In this document: in pieces, positions 33,092-43,316 of the stretch | Position numbering within the stretch: the first letter of the stretch is position 1 | How the letters are laid out: each line of letters begins with the position of its first letter | DNA from: Betaproteobacteria bacterium | Lineage (GTDB): Bacteria > Pseudomonadota > Gammaproteobacteria > Burkholderiales > Eutrophovitaceae | Length of the DNA: 64,000 nucleotides | Direction: 5' to 3' | Assembly (NCBI GenBank): GCA_020354125.1 | Contig: CP070643.1 | Coordinates: 1,159,296 to 1,223,295 of the forward strand | Made by a program: the position numbers and the translations under genes | The notes under the pieces: generated by a model | The model's database searches: none | What the model saw: only the letters and a program-made list of their open reading frames with translations | What the model was told of the DNA's origin: nothing

Positions 33092-35920
33092 TCAGGATGC
33101 AGCGCCCGAGGTGGCAACCGCGAGGCGTGGTTCGAATGGTTTGGGCTTGCCAAGCCAGTAGCCCTGGGCAAAATCGACTCCGATCTCGCCCAGCGCCTTC
33201 ATCACCTGATCGCTATCGACGAATTCAGCGATGGTCTGTTTGCCCATGACGTGGCCGACGTTATTGATCGCCTCGACCATGGCACGATCGATCGGGTCTT
33301 CCGCCATGTCCTTGACAAAGGCACCGTCGATCTTGATGAAATCAACCGGCAAATGCTTGAGGTAACCGAATGAGGACATGCCCGAGCCAAAGTCGTCGAG
33401 CGAGAAAAAGCAACCGAGGTCTTTCAGTTCCTCGATGAAGCGCGAAGCTCGTTCCAGGTTAGCAATGGCGGCGGTTTCGGTGACCTCAAAACAGATCAGG
33501 TCGTGCGGCAGATCGAAACGGTCCAACTGCTCGCGAACATATTCAAGAAAGGTCTCGTCGCCGATCGTCGCGCCCGACAGGTTGATCGAACACATGCCGA
33601 CCGCATCGCGGCCATTGACAGCCGAGACTCGTGTCATGGTTGCCAGGGCATTGCGCAACACCCAACGATCAATAGAGGGCATCAAGCCGTAACGCTCGGC
33701 GGAGGGAATGAACGCCATGGGTGGAACAACGTTGCCGGTTTCGTCCACCATGCGGATCAATAACTCGCAGTGCGCCCCGCTTACAGGCCGGCCATCGATC
33801 GGAACGATCTCCTGGTAGTACAAGACAAACCGGTCCTCATCGAGCGCCTTCTGGATTCGAACGACCCATTCCATTTCACCATGGCGCATCGAGATTTCAC
33901 TGTCACCACGTCGATAGACCTGCACGCGGTTGCGCCCCTTGTCCTTGGCCATGTAGCACGCCGCGTCAGCGGCGCTCAGCACATCGGAAAGCGTGTATAG
34001 CCCGTCATCGATGTTGACCAGACCGACGCTTACACTGACATTGAATGATCGCGTTTCCCAGACGAAGTGCAGATCACGCGTGGTCTGCCGCAGCTCTTCG
34101 GAGATTCGCATCGCATGATCGGGAGGACAATTCTCAAGCAGAACGCCGAACTCATCGCCGCCGAGACGCGCCAGGGTGTCGCCCTCGCGCAGGCGTCTCT
34201 GCAGCAACCCCGCCACCTGCCGCATGAGTTGGTCGCCCGCGGCATGGCCGCAGGTATCGTTGACGACCTTGAATTGATCCAGGTCCAGATACAACACGGC
34301 GTGATGGCGACCGAGCTGTGAAGCTGACTGCAATGCCAACTTCAGGCGGTTCTCGAACTCGGCTCGATTGATCAGGCCGGTGAGGGAATCGTGCGTCGCT
34401 TGATAGGACAACTTGGCCGCATACTGGCGCTCGTTGCTCACGTCGTGCAGCACCAGCACCACACCGCTGATATGCCCATCGCGATCACGTATCGGTGCAC
34501 CGGAATGGGTAATTGGAAGCTCGACACCGTCATTACGCACCAGCAGCATGGTCGCTGCGACTTCTACGGTGCGCTCCTCTCGTAGCACCGTTTCGATCGG
34601 GTTCGCCACCGGCTGACGGCTGCCTTCATCGACAAGTCGACAAATCGCCTGCAGTGGCAAGCCGCGCGCCGACGACATTCTCCAGCCAGTGAGCTCTTCA
34701 GCAACCGGGTTGACAAATTCAACCCAACCGTCCGCGTCGGTGGTAATCACGCCATCGGCAATCGAAGACAACGTCACCTGTGCGCGTTCCTTCTCCGAGA
34801 ACAATTCGGCCGCCGCCAGCTGACGGTCGGTGATATCAGTCATTGATCCGGCCATTCGCACCGCTTTACCGTCGTCGTCTCGGACTGACTGGCCGCGGCT
34901 GCGGAACCATCGGTATTGACCGGACTTCGACATAATCCGCATTTCGACGTCGAATGTTCGACCATGTTCGATATGGTCGCTGAAGGCACGCCGCACCATT
35001 TTCTCGTCGTCCGGATGTAACCGCGACATCAGCGCATCGACCGTTGCTTCGAATTCATCAGGCCTGAATCCAAGCAGCTGTTTGAAGCGCGGGGAGTAAT
35101 AGATGGAATTCGTCAGAATGTTCCAGTCCCATAAGCCGTCATTACTACCGGTCACCGCCAGGTTGAATCGTTCCTCGCTGCGCTTGAGCGCGTTCTCCGC
35201 TTCTTGCCTACGACGGACCATTCTTTGCGAAAGAAACAGTCCGAGAGGCACCAGGGTGAGGACCGCTACGATATAGGTAATACGCAGCAGCGTCTGGGAA
35301 ATGCGTGCCGCATCGCCGAACGAGTCGTTGAACTCATCCGACACGGGCGTGACCCTACGGTCAATGTCGTAGATGCGATCGATGATCGGCTGGACCGACG
35401 CTCGGTCTGCCTGTCCCGACAACACCAACTGGCGCAGATCCGCTGCGGCGACGGTAAGTTCTTCAACGATTGCGTCACCCTCCGCCCATACACCGAGAAC
35501 CCTCTTGAAGAACGGAAGGTTCTTGAAGCGAAGCGTCAGCTTGATATTGCCGGGAATCTCTTCAGGGTGCGTACGCCCCTGAATGAGCCCCTTCCAGATT
35601 ACGGCATGGTCAGGATCATCGCTGATGTATTCGAGCCGGGCGATCTTGTCGCCCAGTGGAACAGCGATCGCTTCTTCGTAGCGCCTATAGTCTTCTTCGT
35701 CATGCGTTTCCGCGTAACGCAGCAGGCTGAACACAGCAATCTTCTGACCTTTCGACCAGAGACTTTCGCCCTCAGCATAAGAGCGAATCGAGACCAGGAT
35801 GGCCATGCTCTCGAAAGAGATCCAGACCAATAGCGCTACGATTACCAGAAACGGCCAAACGATCCTGAGCAGATCTCTGTTGATCGGCAGGCTCTTGAGA
35901 AATTTTCCGTGGAGCTGCAT
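33092..35920 (-). CDS. Membrane PAS-PAS-GGDEF-EAL protein
   Basis: The product has 942 aa. Two membrane helices (about 19-45 and 213-233) enclose a periplasmic helical sensor. Two PAS domains (about 245-370, with DGLWDWN; and 375-500), a GGDEF domain (about 505-670, intact ARLGGDEFGVLLE) and an EAL domain (about 680-930) follow. The EAL domain is the variant subtype: CELLIRM instead of EALLRW, LDDFGSGMSSFGYLK and AEFVDS, as in RbdA/MorA-like proteins, which keep phosphodiesterase activity. Both activities are plausible. It stands alone; no c-di-GMP receptor is adjacent. Confidence 0.93.
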   Translation of the reverse strand: MQLHGKFLKSLPINRDLLRIVWPFLVIVALLVWISFESMAILVSIRSYAEGESLWSKGQKIAVFSLLRYAETHDEEDYRRYEEAIAVPLGDKIARLEYISDDPDHAVIWKGLIQGRTHPEEIPGNIKLTLRFKNLPFFKRVLGVWAEGDAIVEELTVAAADLRQLVLSGQADRASVQPIIDRIYDIDRRVTPVSDEFNDSFGDAARISQTLLRITYIVAVLTLVPLGLFLSQRMVRRRQEAENALKRSEERFNLAVTGSNDGLWDWNILTNSIYYSPRFKQLLGFRPDEFEATVDALMSRLHPDDEKMVRRAFSDHIEHGRTFDVEMRIMSKSGQYRWFRSRGQSVRDDDGKAVRMAGSMTDITDRQLAAAELFSEKERAQVTLSSIADGVITTDADGWVEFVNPVAEELTGWRMSSARGLPLQAICRLVDEGSRQPVANPIETVLREERTVEVAATMLLVRNDGVELPITHSGAPIRDRDGHISGVVLVLHDVSNERQYAAKLSYQATHDSLTGLINRAEFENRLKLALQSASQLGRHHAVLYLDLDQFKVVNDTCGHAAGDQLMRQVAGLLQRRLREGDTLARLGGDEFGVLLENCPPDHAMRISEELRQTTRDLHFVWETRSFNVSVSVGLVNIDDGLYTLSDVLSAADAACYMAKDKGRNRVQVYRRGDSEISMRHGEMEWVVRIQKALDEDRFVLYYQEIVPIDGRPVSGAHCELLIRMVDETGNVVPPMAFIPSAERYGLMPSIDRWVLRNALATMTRVSAVNGRDAVGMCSINLSGATIGDETFLEYVREQLDRFDLPHDLICFEVTETAAIANLERASRFIEELKDLGCFFSLDDFGSGMSSFGYLKHLPVDFIKIDGAFVKDMAEDPIDRAMVEAINNVGHVMGKQTIAEFVDSDQVMKALGEIGVDFAQGYWLGKPKPFEPRLAVATSGAAS

Positions 35921-36242
35921 TTCTGCCTTCTAATTGCCTCCCAACTTCTACCCAAGCCCCAATCAAAAAAACGTCTTTCGTCGCCTACGGTTCATGTTGC
36001 CGCAAACGCGAATGTCACCGTCATGCAGCACACCGAGGGGAGGGATTACGTCTCAAACGGCCCACCTTCCCGTCAGGTGCAGTTGTCCCCGGCCGACCGA
36101 AAGCTTCGCGGCCCGTCTCAAAAGTTGTTGAATTTTAGCGCTTAACTTCTTGTTTTTCAGCAAAACGAAAGCAGTTTCTGTGCCTTCCCGGTCGCTACTA
36201 CCGGGCATGCGAAAAGCTCGGTTTGTAGGGTTACCATTGGGC
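35921..36242. other. Divergent intergenic region
   Basis: This gap separates the PAS-GGDEF-EAL gene (minus) from a membrane protein gene (plus). The plus reading frame is open back to about 36150, so part of it may be coding if an upstream start (36150 or 36207) is used. I see no repeat or clear promoter. Confidence 0.35.
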
Positions 36243-36968
36243 ATGGCCGAAGCAGCAAAAAAGCGAACAACCATCCGGTCAATCTGGCTGCTACCTCTGA
36301 TCGCAGGTCTCTTACCCGCAATCGCGACAATCGCCGCCTTCCTGGTCTCGGTCAGGCTTGGCCTGATTTCATCCTGCAATCCGTTTCTCGAGGGCTGCGT
36401 GTCTATTAGCCGCGCCGCCCGCCACGACCTGCCCAATCACATTTTCCGCGCGCTGGTGCTGCCGGCAGCGACGCTGCAGTCGCTGACCTGGCTGCTGTGC
36501 GCGCAATGGCTCAGGAGCATTGATCCGGTCGGTGCCGATCCGCCAAAAGGCCTCGCCGTCCTCGGCGTACTCGCCGGCATGTTCTTCGTCCTCTACGGGG
36601 CTTTCCTCGGCAGCGAGGGCGAGGTCTACCAGTGGCTGCGCCGCTATGGAATCAATTTCTACTTCGGCTTTACCTACCTGTGCATGTTGCTTAGCAGCGC
36701 GCGGATCTTTCGCCTTTCGCAGGGCGGTTGGGTACGCGTTCCGTGGCATGCAGACCGGGCGCTCGGTGTGCTGTGCATGGTGGTCTTGGCGTTCGGCCTG
36801 ATCAATCTGCTGGTCAAATATCTGGTAGACGATGAGCAATTCGTCGACTATCTGGAGAATGTTCTTGAATGGCAAGCGAGTGCAATTTTTACGCTTTTCT
36901 TCGTGATCCTCGCCTGGCTCTGGAGGCACACGCGCTTTCAGCTACGCGCCGCATATCAAAGCTCATGA
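36243..36968 (+). CDS. Integral membrane protein, possibly Frag1/DRAM-like
   Basis: The product has 241 aa from ATG 36243; starts at 36207 or 36150 cannot be excluded because ribosome sites are weak. Six hydrophobic segments are evident, with an extracytoplasmic loop after the first containing two cysteines (SSCNPFLEGCVSI) and an Arg-rich stretch. The layout resembles Frag1/DRAM/Sfk1 proteins, which have no known bacterial function. The match is by topology and the Cys loop only. Confidence 0.6.
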   Translation: MAEAAKKRTTIRSIWLLPLIAGLLPAIATIAAFLVSVRLGLISSCNPFLEGCVSISRAARHDLPNHIFRALVLPAATLQSLTWLLCAQWLRSIDPVGADPPKGLAVLGVLAGMFFVLYGAFLGSEGEVYQWLRRYGINFYFGFTYLCMLLSSARIFRLSQGGWVRVPWHADRALGVLCMVVLAFGLINLLVKYLVDDEQFVDYLENVLEWQASAIFTLFFVILAWLWRHTRFQLRAAYQSS

Positions 36969-37146
36969 TTCGGCGCAACTGTCGAATAAGTCACTTGAGT
37001 GCGTTCAGCTCGATCGGTTAACGTAGGCGCTGGCCGTGCCCCGCGCTACGATGCGGCGCGGGCAACCTAAGAAAAGCTGCGTTCGGCACAGTGCCAGGTG
37101 ACTGGCCGGGCAATACCAAACAGCGCGAGAGTTGAGCTAGCCACAG

Positions 37147-37668
37147 GTGACCATATTCCAGTTTTCTTTCCGCCAGTACCTGTTGCTCGGTATCGGCATG
37201 AGCCTGATCCTTTTTTCCATCGCGCTTAGCTGGATCGAGCCACTGTCAGAAGCGGTTTTCAAAGACGACACCGTCGCATGGCAGCAACTGACCATCTCTC
37301 CGGGCAAGCAAGCGTATGTGAGTTCACTGGATGATTCGACTCTGGTTTTGCGCAGCTCGTCGCACGCCGACGCCCGTTTGACTCTGTTCACCCGCGAGGA
37401 TGATGGTGCCAGCCCCGGCGATCTGGTAAAGGATTTATGCGGCCGCGACAGTTGTCGTTATGTCCCGCTCGCCGATGCCCGACTCAATGGCGCAATTGCC
37501 GATTATGCCTCGGCCACACCGCTGCGCTTCGTGTTGATGCACCCTGCTAACGCAGGAATCTGGCTCGAGTACAAGGGTCCGCCCAAAGGTTTCTCGGCAT
37601 TCGACAAGATCATTGACGCCATTGTTAACCAGCTGCACGAGCCGCCAGAGCCGACTGACGCCAGCTGA
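37147..37668 (+). CDS. Hypothetical membrane-anchored protein
   Basis: The product has 173 aa from GTG 37147. One N-terminal membrane helix (about 8-28) is followed by an extracytoplasmic beta-rich region with a cysteine pair (LCGRDSC) and a helical C-terminus. I do not recognise the family. Spacing to neighbours (178 and 127 nt) suggests it is transcribed alone or with the next small gene. Confidence 0.6.
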   Translation: MTIFQFSFRQYLLLGIGMSLILFSIALSWIEPLSEAVFKDDTVAWQQLTISPGKQAYVSSLDDSTLVLRSSSHADARLTLFTREDDGASPGDLVKDLCGRDSCRYVPLADARLNGAIADYASATPLRFVLMHPANAGIWLEYKGPPKGFSAFDKIIDAIVNQLHEPPEPTDAS

Positions 37669-37795
37669 AGGGTCATGCCGGACAAGGTAGGAAAATTGCC
37701 TACAATAATAATCGACTAGTTCGTCTTATAACTGGCTCTCTCTTGGCAGATTATTTCTGAGTGCCAAAAGCAGAAGTGATTACCCACGAGCCTCT

Positions 37796-38191
37796 ATGAA
37801 TCTCTCCGAACAACGCGCGCTAACGCAAGGGCCGCGTGCGACCGGATGGATCGACGTGTCGCGAGTCGCTTGCGGGTACGGCATGCCGGGGCGCGTCGAA
37901 TTGGCGCCCTCCGTGTGGTTGTGCTGCGTTTACTTTGCAGCACAGGATAAGGACCGCATCGATCCAGCGAAGGAAGCATTCCGGCTCGACACGTTGCTGC
38001 GCGACGCCGCGACCGCCTGGGCGCGACACGCGCAGATAACCGGCTCCCGTCCTGGCCAATGTTATTTCAGTTTCAAAACCGGACCCCCCCTCGATCACTC
38101 GGCCGGATCGCCGGTGAGCTTCAACCTGTCGGTGACCGTGGAGGCCGATGACGAGGCCGACTGGGCTACCCGTATCGAGATCGAGAAGTAG
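37796..38191 (+). CDS. Hypothetical cytoplasmic protein
   Basis: The product has 131 aa with no signal peptide or membrane helix. It is alpha/beta in pattern, with two cysteines in WLCCVYF, and ends in a beta strand plus acidic segment. No known domain is apparent. Codon use looks like that of its neighbours, which supports a real gene. Function is unknown. Confidence 0.55.
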   Translation: MNLSEQRALTQGPRATGWIDVSRVACGYGMPGRVELAPSVWLCCVYFAAQDKDRIDPAKEAFRLDTLLRDAATAWARHAQITGSRPGQCYFSFKTGPPLDHSAGSPVSFNLSVTVEADDEADWATRIEIEK

Positions 38192-38500
38192 GTCGGCGGC
38201 GGTCTTCTTCCTATCCAAATCCTTGCCGCACCTGAGCCAACTCGTCCCTGCTGAATCGGTCTGCAATTAGCCACCGGGCCACGCTAAATCTGTTCTCCAT
38301 GCCGCTCGGCATGGCGCGAGCGAAGCATCAGCGACCGCACCTGACAGAGGACACGAATCCACCACCACGTCTCCCGCGTCACCTACCCCCTACGCACCCT
38401 GCCCGATTTCAAGTTCGCGCTAACTCTGAACAGCCCGTTCTCGGCGAATTGGCAACCCGTTACGGAACTTGATCGCTAAAATTGCACACGAAACCTCAAA
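38192..38500. other. Gene-free region upstream of pepN with a short hairpin
   Basis: The 309 bp contain a perfect inverted repeat CCATGCCG/CGGCATGG at 38297-38314 with a 2-nt centre, not followed by a T-run. An AT-rich stretch just before pepN (around 38470-38490) probably contains its promoter, but no clear boxes can be assigned. Confidence 0.4.
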
Positions 38501-41170
38501 GTGACACGGCCAATGAACGGACTGAACATGCTTAACCCTGTTGCCGCTACGGTCTTTCTAAAGGACTACGCGCCGCCCCCCTTCCTGGTATCTCACGTAG
38601 AGCTGGAATTCGACATTCATGAGGGCTACACGATTGTCGGCGCCAAGCTGTCGATTTCACGCAATCCGGCGTCGTTGAAGCCGGACGCACCTTTGGTGCT
38701 CTACGGCAACGAACTGCAACTCGAGTCGGTTTGTCTCGACGGCCGCAAGTTGTCCTCTCGAGAGTACACGCAGAACGGACGAGAGCTGAAGCTTACCCAG
38801 ACTCCCGACAGCTTTATCCTCGAAACACAGGTGCGAATCGATCCGCAGCAAAATACCAAGTTGATGGGCCTGTACGCCTCCAAGGATGGCTACTTTACGC
38901 AGTGCGAAGCGGAAGGATTTCGGCGCATCACCTTCTTCCCCGACCGCCCCGATGTGATGGCTCGCTATACGACGACAATTCATGCCGACAGGGATCGCTT
39001 TCCCGTGCTGTTGTCGAACGGCAATCTGGTCGATCAAGGCGAGGAGCCAAACGGCCGTCACTGGGCAAAATGGCAAGACCCGTTTCCAAAGCCGTCGTAT
39101 CTGTTCGCCATGGTCGCCGGCAAACTCGACAGACGCGATGACACATTCGAGACCCGCTCCGGGCGAAAGGTAACGCTGTCAATTTTCGTCGAGCCAGGGA
39201 AATTGGATCAGTCCGGCTTTGCCATGCAGGCTCTAAAACGCTCGATGAAGTGGGACGAGGAACGGTTCGGCCTGGAAGTCGACCTCGATCAGTACATGAT
39301 CGTCGCCGTGAGCGATTTCAACATGGGGGCAATGGAGAACAAGGGACTGAACGTTTTCAATACAAAGTACGTTCTGGCCCGGCCCGACATTTCAACCGAC
39401 CGCGATTTCATGTTTCTCGACCGCGTCGTGGCGCACGAGTACTTCCATAACTGGACCGGCAACCGCGTGACCTGCCGTGACTGGTTCCAGTTGAGTCTGA
39501 AGGAAGGCCTAACGGTATTTCGCGATCAGGAGTACGGCGCCGACACCTATTCCAGGCCGGTCCAGCGTATTCAGGAGGTGCGCACGCTGCGGGCAGTCCA
39601 GTTTCCGGAGGACGCGGGCCCGATGGCGCACCCGGTACGCCCACAGTCCTACATGGAAATCAACAACTTCTATACGGCTACCGTATACGAAAAGGGGGCG
39701 GAAGTCGTTCGCATGATTCACACGCTGCTCGGCGAGACGAACTTCCGTAAAGGAATGGATCTGTATTTCCGCCGGCACGACGGTCAGGCTGTAACGACCG
39801 ACGATTTCGTGCAGGCGATGCAGGACGCTTCCGGAGTCGACCTGGCGCTGTTCCGTAGCTGGTATGACCAGGCCGGTACGCCGCTCCTCGATGTGAGCGA
39901 CGACTATGATGCTGACCGACAGCGTTACGTGCTGCGCATCAGACAGTCGTACAAATCCACCTCGGGCAAGACGACCAAAACCCCGCTGCATATTCCGGTC
40001 GCGGTGGGACTGATTGACGGGGACGGACAGGAAATCCCGCTGCAACTCGACGGAGAAGATCACCCGAGCCCCACCACCCGCGTCTTGTCAGTGACCGAAC
40101 CAGAACAGGAGTTCGCTTTCGTCGGCATCGCAGCCAAGCCTACACCTTCACTGTTACGTGGATTCTCAGCGCCGGTGATCGCGCAATTCGACTACGATGA
40201 AGCAGATCTGATCCACCTGATGGCGCACGATGCCGATTCGTTCAACCGTTGGGAGGCAGGCCAACGGCTGGCATCGAGCATCATTCTCAAAGCAACGCGC
40301 GACGTTCAACTCGATCGCGAGCCGGAATTTCCGGAAGGCTTTTTTGCCGCATTCTCAAAGATACTATCCGAGGCGACCACCGACCCGGCTTTTGCCGCCG
40401 AGGCTCTGGCACTGCCCTCGGAGACTTATCTCGCCGAACAACTCACGGAAGTCGATCCGGACGCGCTGCACGCGGCGCGTAACGCGCTCAGGCGACGCAT
40501 TGCCGAGAGGCTTAAAGGCGACTTGCTGCTGGCCTATCAGGCGTTCGCGACAACCGGTGCCTATACTCCGGACGCGGCATCCGCTGGCCAGCGCGCGCTT
40601 CGCAATCTGTGCCTGTCATACCTCATGGAACTCGCTGACGAGGCTTCATCTGGATTATGCATGGAGCAGTTCGAACAGGCCGATAACATGACCGATACGA
40701 TGGCCGCGCTGACCTCGTTGGTGAACCACGAGTCTGACCAGACCCGGATTGCGCTGGAGCGTTTTTACGAGGAATGGTCGGGAGAGCCGCTGGTTGTCGA
40801 CAAGTGGCTCGCTGTGCAGGCGGCCTCGAGCTCGCCCGGAACACTTGCCAATGTCCAGCGCCTCACCAAGCATGAAGCTTTCGATATTCGCAACCCGAAC
40901 AAGGTCTATTCCTTGATTCGAACCTTTGGCGCCAATCACGTGCGCTTTCATGCCGCTGACGGTGCCGGTTACGCTTTTGTTGCGGACCAGATCATTGAGC
41001 TTGACCCGATCAATCCGCAAATCGCCGCGCGAATCGCGCGTTGTTTCGACCGCTGGAAAAAATTCGACGAGCAGCGTCAACAGCATGCAAGGCGCGCGCT
41101 GGAACGCATTCAGGTGAGTCCGGAATTGTCGCCCGACACTACAGAGGTCGTCTCACGCGCGCTGAATTGA
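38501..41170 (+). CDS. pepN: Aminopeptidase N (M1 metallopeptidase)
   Basis: The product has 889 aa from GTG 38501; ATG 38513 is an equally possible start, and no strong ribosome site decides. The substrate-binding GAMEN motif (276-280) and zinc motif HEYFHNW (312-318) with the downstream Glu in KEGLTVFRD are intact, along with the long C-terminal helical domain of the E. coli PepN type (about 870 aa). It is a cytoplasmic zinc aminopeptidase trimming peptides. It is a single gene followed by an ArsC-like gene. Confidence 0.96.
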   Translation: MTRPMNGLNMLNPVAATVFLKDYAPPPFLVSHVELEFDIHEGYTIVGAKLSISRNPASLKPDAPLVLYGNELQLESVCLDGRKLSSREYTQNGRELKLTQTPDSFILETQVRIDPQQNTKLMGLYASKDGYFTQCEAEGFRRITFFPDRPDVMARYTTTIHADRDRFPVLLSNGNLVDQGEEPNGRHWAKWQDPFPKPSYLFAMVAGKLDRRDDTFETRSGRKVTLSIFVEPGKLDQSGFAMQALKRSMKWDEERFGLEVDLDQYMIVAVSDFNMGAMENKGLNVFNTKYVLARPDISTDRDFMFLDRVVAHEYFHNWTGNRVTCRDWFQLSLKEGLTVFRDQEYGADTYSRPVQRIQEVRTLRAVQFPEDAGPMAHPVRPQSYMEINNFYTATVYEKGAEVVRMIHTLLGETNFRKGMDLYFRRHDGQAVTTDDFVQAMQDASGVDLALFRSWYDQAGTPLLDVSDDYDADRQRYVLRIRQSYKSTSGKTTKTPLHIPVAVGLIDGDGQEIPLQLDGEDHPSPTTRVLSVTEPEQEFAFVGIAAKPTPSLLRGFSAPVIAQFDYDEADLIHLMAHDADSFNRWEAGQRLASSIILKATRDVQLDREPEFPEGFFAAFSKILSEATTDPAFAAEALALPSETYLAEQLTEVDPDALHAARNALRRRIAERLKGDLLLAYQAFATTGAYTPDAASAGQRALRNLCLSYLMELADEASSGLCMEQFEQADNMTDTMAALTSLVNHESDQTRIALERFYEEWSGEPLVVDKWLAVQAASSSPGTLANVQRLTKHEAFDIRNPNKVYSLIRTFGANHVRFHAADGAGYAFVADQIIELDPINPQIAARIARCFDRWKKFDEQRQQHARRALERIQVSPELSPDTTEVVSRALN

Positions 41171-41278
41171 GCGTTACCCGAGTGAAATCGCTGGCTTGGC
41201 CAGCACAGCCGCATCATGAGCATTCACGCGGTGCCGCCCGAATGTGACGGACTTATAGCAAGGAAGGAGAGTTAATCA

Positions 41279-41632
41279 ATGGCTACCGGCAGCGTCACGA
41301 TCTACCATAACCCTCGTTGCAGCAAGAGCCGCAAGACGCTGGCTCTGTTAGAGGAGCACGGTATTGAGCCCACTGTTGTCGAATACCTGAAAAATCCACC
41401 TGACAAGCAAGAGCTAGGGACCATCACCCGAAAACTCGGGATGAAACCGGAACAGATTGTCCGCCGCGGCGAAGCGAGCTTCAAAGAACACTTCGCGGGC
41501 AAATCACTCAACGATGACGAATGGCTCGACGCGCTTGCGGAGTATCCGATCCTGATCGAGCGGCCGATTGTGGTCAAAGGTGATCGGGCGGTAATCGGCC
41601 GTCCGCCGGAGAACGTGCTCGATCTTGTCTGA
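41279..41632 (+). CDS. ArsC-family thioredoxin-fold reductase (arsenate reductase-like)
   Basis: The product has 117 aa, preceded by AAGGAAGGAGAG. The active-site cysteine is Cys14 in HNPRCSKSRKTL. The family RPIV and IGRPPE segments are present, which in glutaredoxin-linked ArsC contain the anion-binding Arg residues. No other ars genes are near, so true arsenate reduction is not proved; YffB/Spx-like relatives share the fold, but the retained HNPxCSKSR and GRPPE favour ArsC. Confidence 0.88.
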   Translation: MATGSVTIYHNPRCSKSRKTLALLEEHGIEPTVVEYLKNPPDKQELGTITRKLGMKPEQIVRRGEASFKEHFAGKSLNDDEWLDALAEYPILIERPIVVKGDRAVIGRPPENVLDLV

Positions 41633-41716
41633 CTCGCTTCTGTCAGAGACGCCGCGATCAGGCTCGCTGCCATCAAGAGTGCACAGCAGCCATCGCCTCA
41701 CCAACAAGGTCGTCGC

Positions 41717-42613
41717 GTGACCAAAGGGTACAAGGTCGAAGCCAGCACATTTCTCAGCGCCGGGATGAGCTGTAGGGCGGATCTGTACCTGCCCGAACAG
41801 GCACAGAATCCTCCGCTGGTCGTCATGGCCCATGGATTTGGAGCTGAACGCACGTTTCGCCTGCCCGCCTATGCCGCGCATTTCGCACGCAACGGCATTG
41901 CCGTGCTGTTGTTCGACTACAGAACGTTTGGAGACAGCGAAGGTACGCCACGCAATCTGGTCGACCCGGCTCACCATGTCGCCGACTGGAAAGCGGCGAT
42001 CGCCCACGCTCGCACCATCCCGACAATCAACCGCGAAAGAATCGCCGTATGGGGCACGTCCTATAGCGGCGGGCACTGCATCGTCTGCGCTGCGCAGGAC
42101 CAGGCGATCAGCGCCGTTATTGCTCAGGTGCCGTTTCTCGACCCCTATAGCTCGATCGCGCATGTTGGCCTGGCGCATCTGCTTTGGGCTACACCACACG
42201 GCGTTCTCGACGTTATCAAAGCACGCCTTGGGTTAGAGCCGCACTACGTGAAGCTGGTCGACCGGCCCGGCAAGTTTGCGGCGATGAATACACCCGAATC
42301 GCTTCCGGGGATGCTTTCCATCGTCCCCGATGAGACCAGATGGCAGAACCGGGTCTGCGCCCGCATCCTGTTCAAGTTCCCCATTTACCGACCGCTTCGT
42401 TTCGCCTCCCAGGTCAGATGCCCGGCGCTACTGATGCTTGCTGAGAATGACAGCCTCGTTACGCCAGCCAGCATTCGCAAGGCCGCGAAACGCATGACCA
42501 ACGCGCAGGTCATCGCTTACCCGTTCGGTCATTTCGACATTTACCACGGTGAAGCATTTGACGACGCGATCGAAAAGCAGACGGGATTCCTGATGCAGCA
42601 TCTTCAGAGCTGA
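41717..42613 (+). CDS. Alpha/beta hydrolase
   Basis: The product has 298 aa from GTG 41717. The alpha/beta fold is visible: the oxyanion strand VVMAHGFGAER, the nucleophile elbow GTSYSGGH with catalytic Ser, a late Asp near LMLAENDSLVTP and the catalytic His in YPFGHFDIY. There is no signal peptide, so it is cytoplasmic. It resembles DLH/X-Pro dipeptidyl-peptidase-like esterases. The substrate is unknown. A terminator for the convergent gene follows at 42688. Confidence 0.88.
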   Translation: MTKGYKVEASTFLSAGMSCRADLYLPEQAQNPPLVVMAHGFGAERTFRLPAYAAHFARNGIAVLLFDYRTFGDSEGTPRNLVDPAHHVADWKAAIAHARTIPTINRERIAVWGTSYSGGHCIVCAAQDQAISAVIAQVPFLDPYSSIAHVGLAHLLWATPHGVLDVIKARLGLEPHYVKLVDRPGKFAAMNTPESLPGMLSIVPDETRWQNRVCARILFKFPIYRPLRFASQVRCPALLMLAENDSLVTPASIRKAAKRMTNAQVIAYPFGHFDIYHGEAFDDAIEKQTGFLMQHLQS

Positions 42614-42687
42614 TTTCATCCTGGCAGGTGACCCTGGCGGTGGATCGATAACTGCATCCAACGCATCCGCCGCAACCATCCTCTGCC

Positions 42688-42715
42688 AAAAAAAGGCACA
42701 CCTTGCGGTGTGCCT
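42688..42715 (-). terminator. Strong Rho-independent terminator, minus strand
   Basis: On minus, a perfect 9-bp stem AGGCACACC/GGTGTGCCT with a GCAA loop is followed by a run of seven T. It ends the small exported protein gene (42766-43092). It also lies downstream of the plus-strand hydrolase but has no T-run in that direction. Confidence 0.92.
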
Positions 42716-42765
42716 GGAGAGACTCGAGAAGAGTTGAGGAAAGGGGTGTTACTAAGGAGTGTTGT

Positions 42766-43092
42766 TCAAAGGTAAGCGACGTTCTCGAACGGGTCGGGAG
42801 ACGGCGCAGGAATCGGACATGCATCATCGAGCTTGCTGGTCAGTGTCGCGCCAAGTGCCACCGTTCCGATCGAATCAGGTCCGATGGAATCACGGCCGCC
42901 AGCGGCTTCAAAGTCCTTCATTTGAGCGATCTCGCAAGACTCATTTGCTTGTGGCTTATTGATCAGCTGCTGAAGCATCTGGTCACCGAATTGTCCTTGC
43001 GTTTCCAGGGCCGGCGAAACCTTGGCAACGGCTACACTAGCGGAAAGCGCAAACAAAGTAGCAATCATCAATATGGCAGAGCGGGTAAGCAT
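42766..43092 (-). CDS. Small exported hypothetical protein
   Basis: The product has 108 aa with a signal peptide (MLTRSAILMIATLFALSASV, cleavage near AVAK). The mature part is about 85 residues, acidic, with two cysteines (NESCEIA and DDACPIP) that could form a disulfide, and a small repeat DSIGPDSIG. AGGAG precedes the ATG, and a strong terminator follows, both signs of a real single-gene unit. I do not recognise it. Confidence 0.72.
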   Translation of the reverse strand: MLTRSAILMIATLFALSASVAVAKVSPALETQGQFGDQMLQQLINKPQANESCEIAQMKDFEAAGGRDSIGPDSIGTVALGATLTSKLDDACPIPAPSPDPFENVAYL

Positions 43093-43316
43093 CGTTGGCT
43101 CCTAAGAATCTCGTGAATCAGAAAACCGTGCACTACGAGACGTAGGATAGGTGCCAGGCCGTTGAGAAACCATGCATTAAGCCACACGCAGTCTGTGCGA
43201 AATTCACACTTTCCCAGGCAGGAATCCTGTAACCGATTGATTTATAGTCGATTGCTGGCCAGGACCAGGACCCGGTTCGTGAGCCCAGGGTCAGGCGATT
43301 CGCCGCCCCTGCGCAA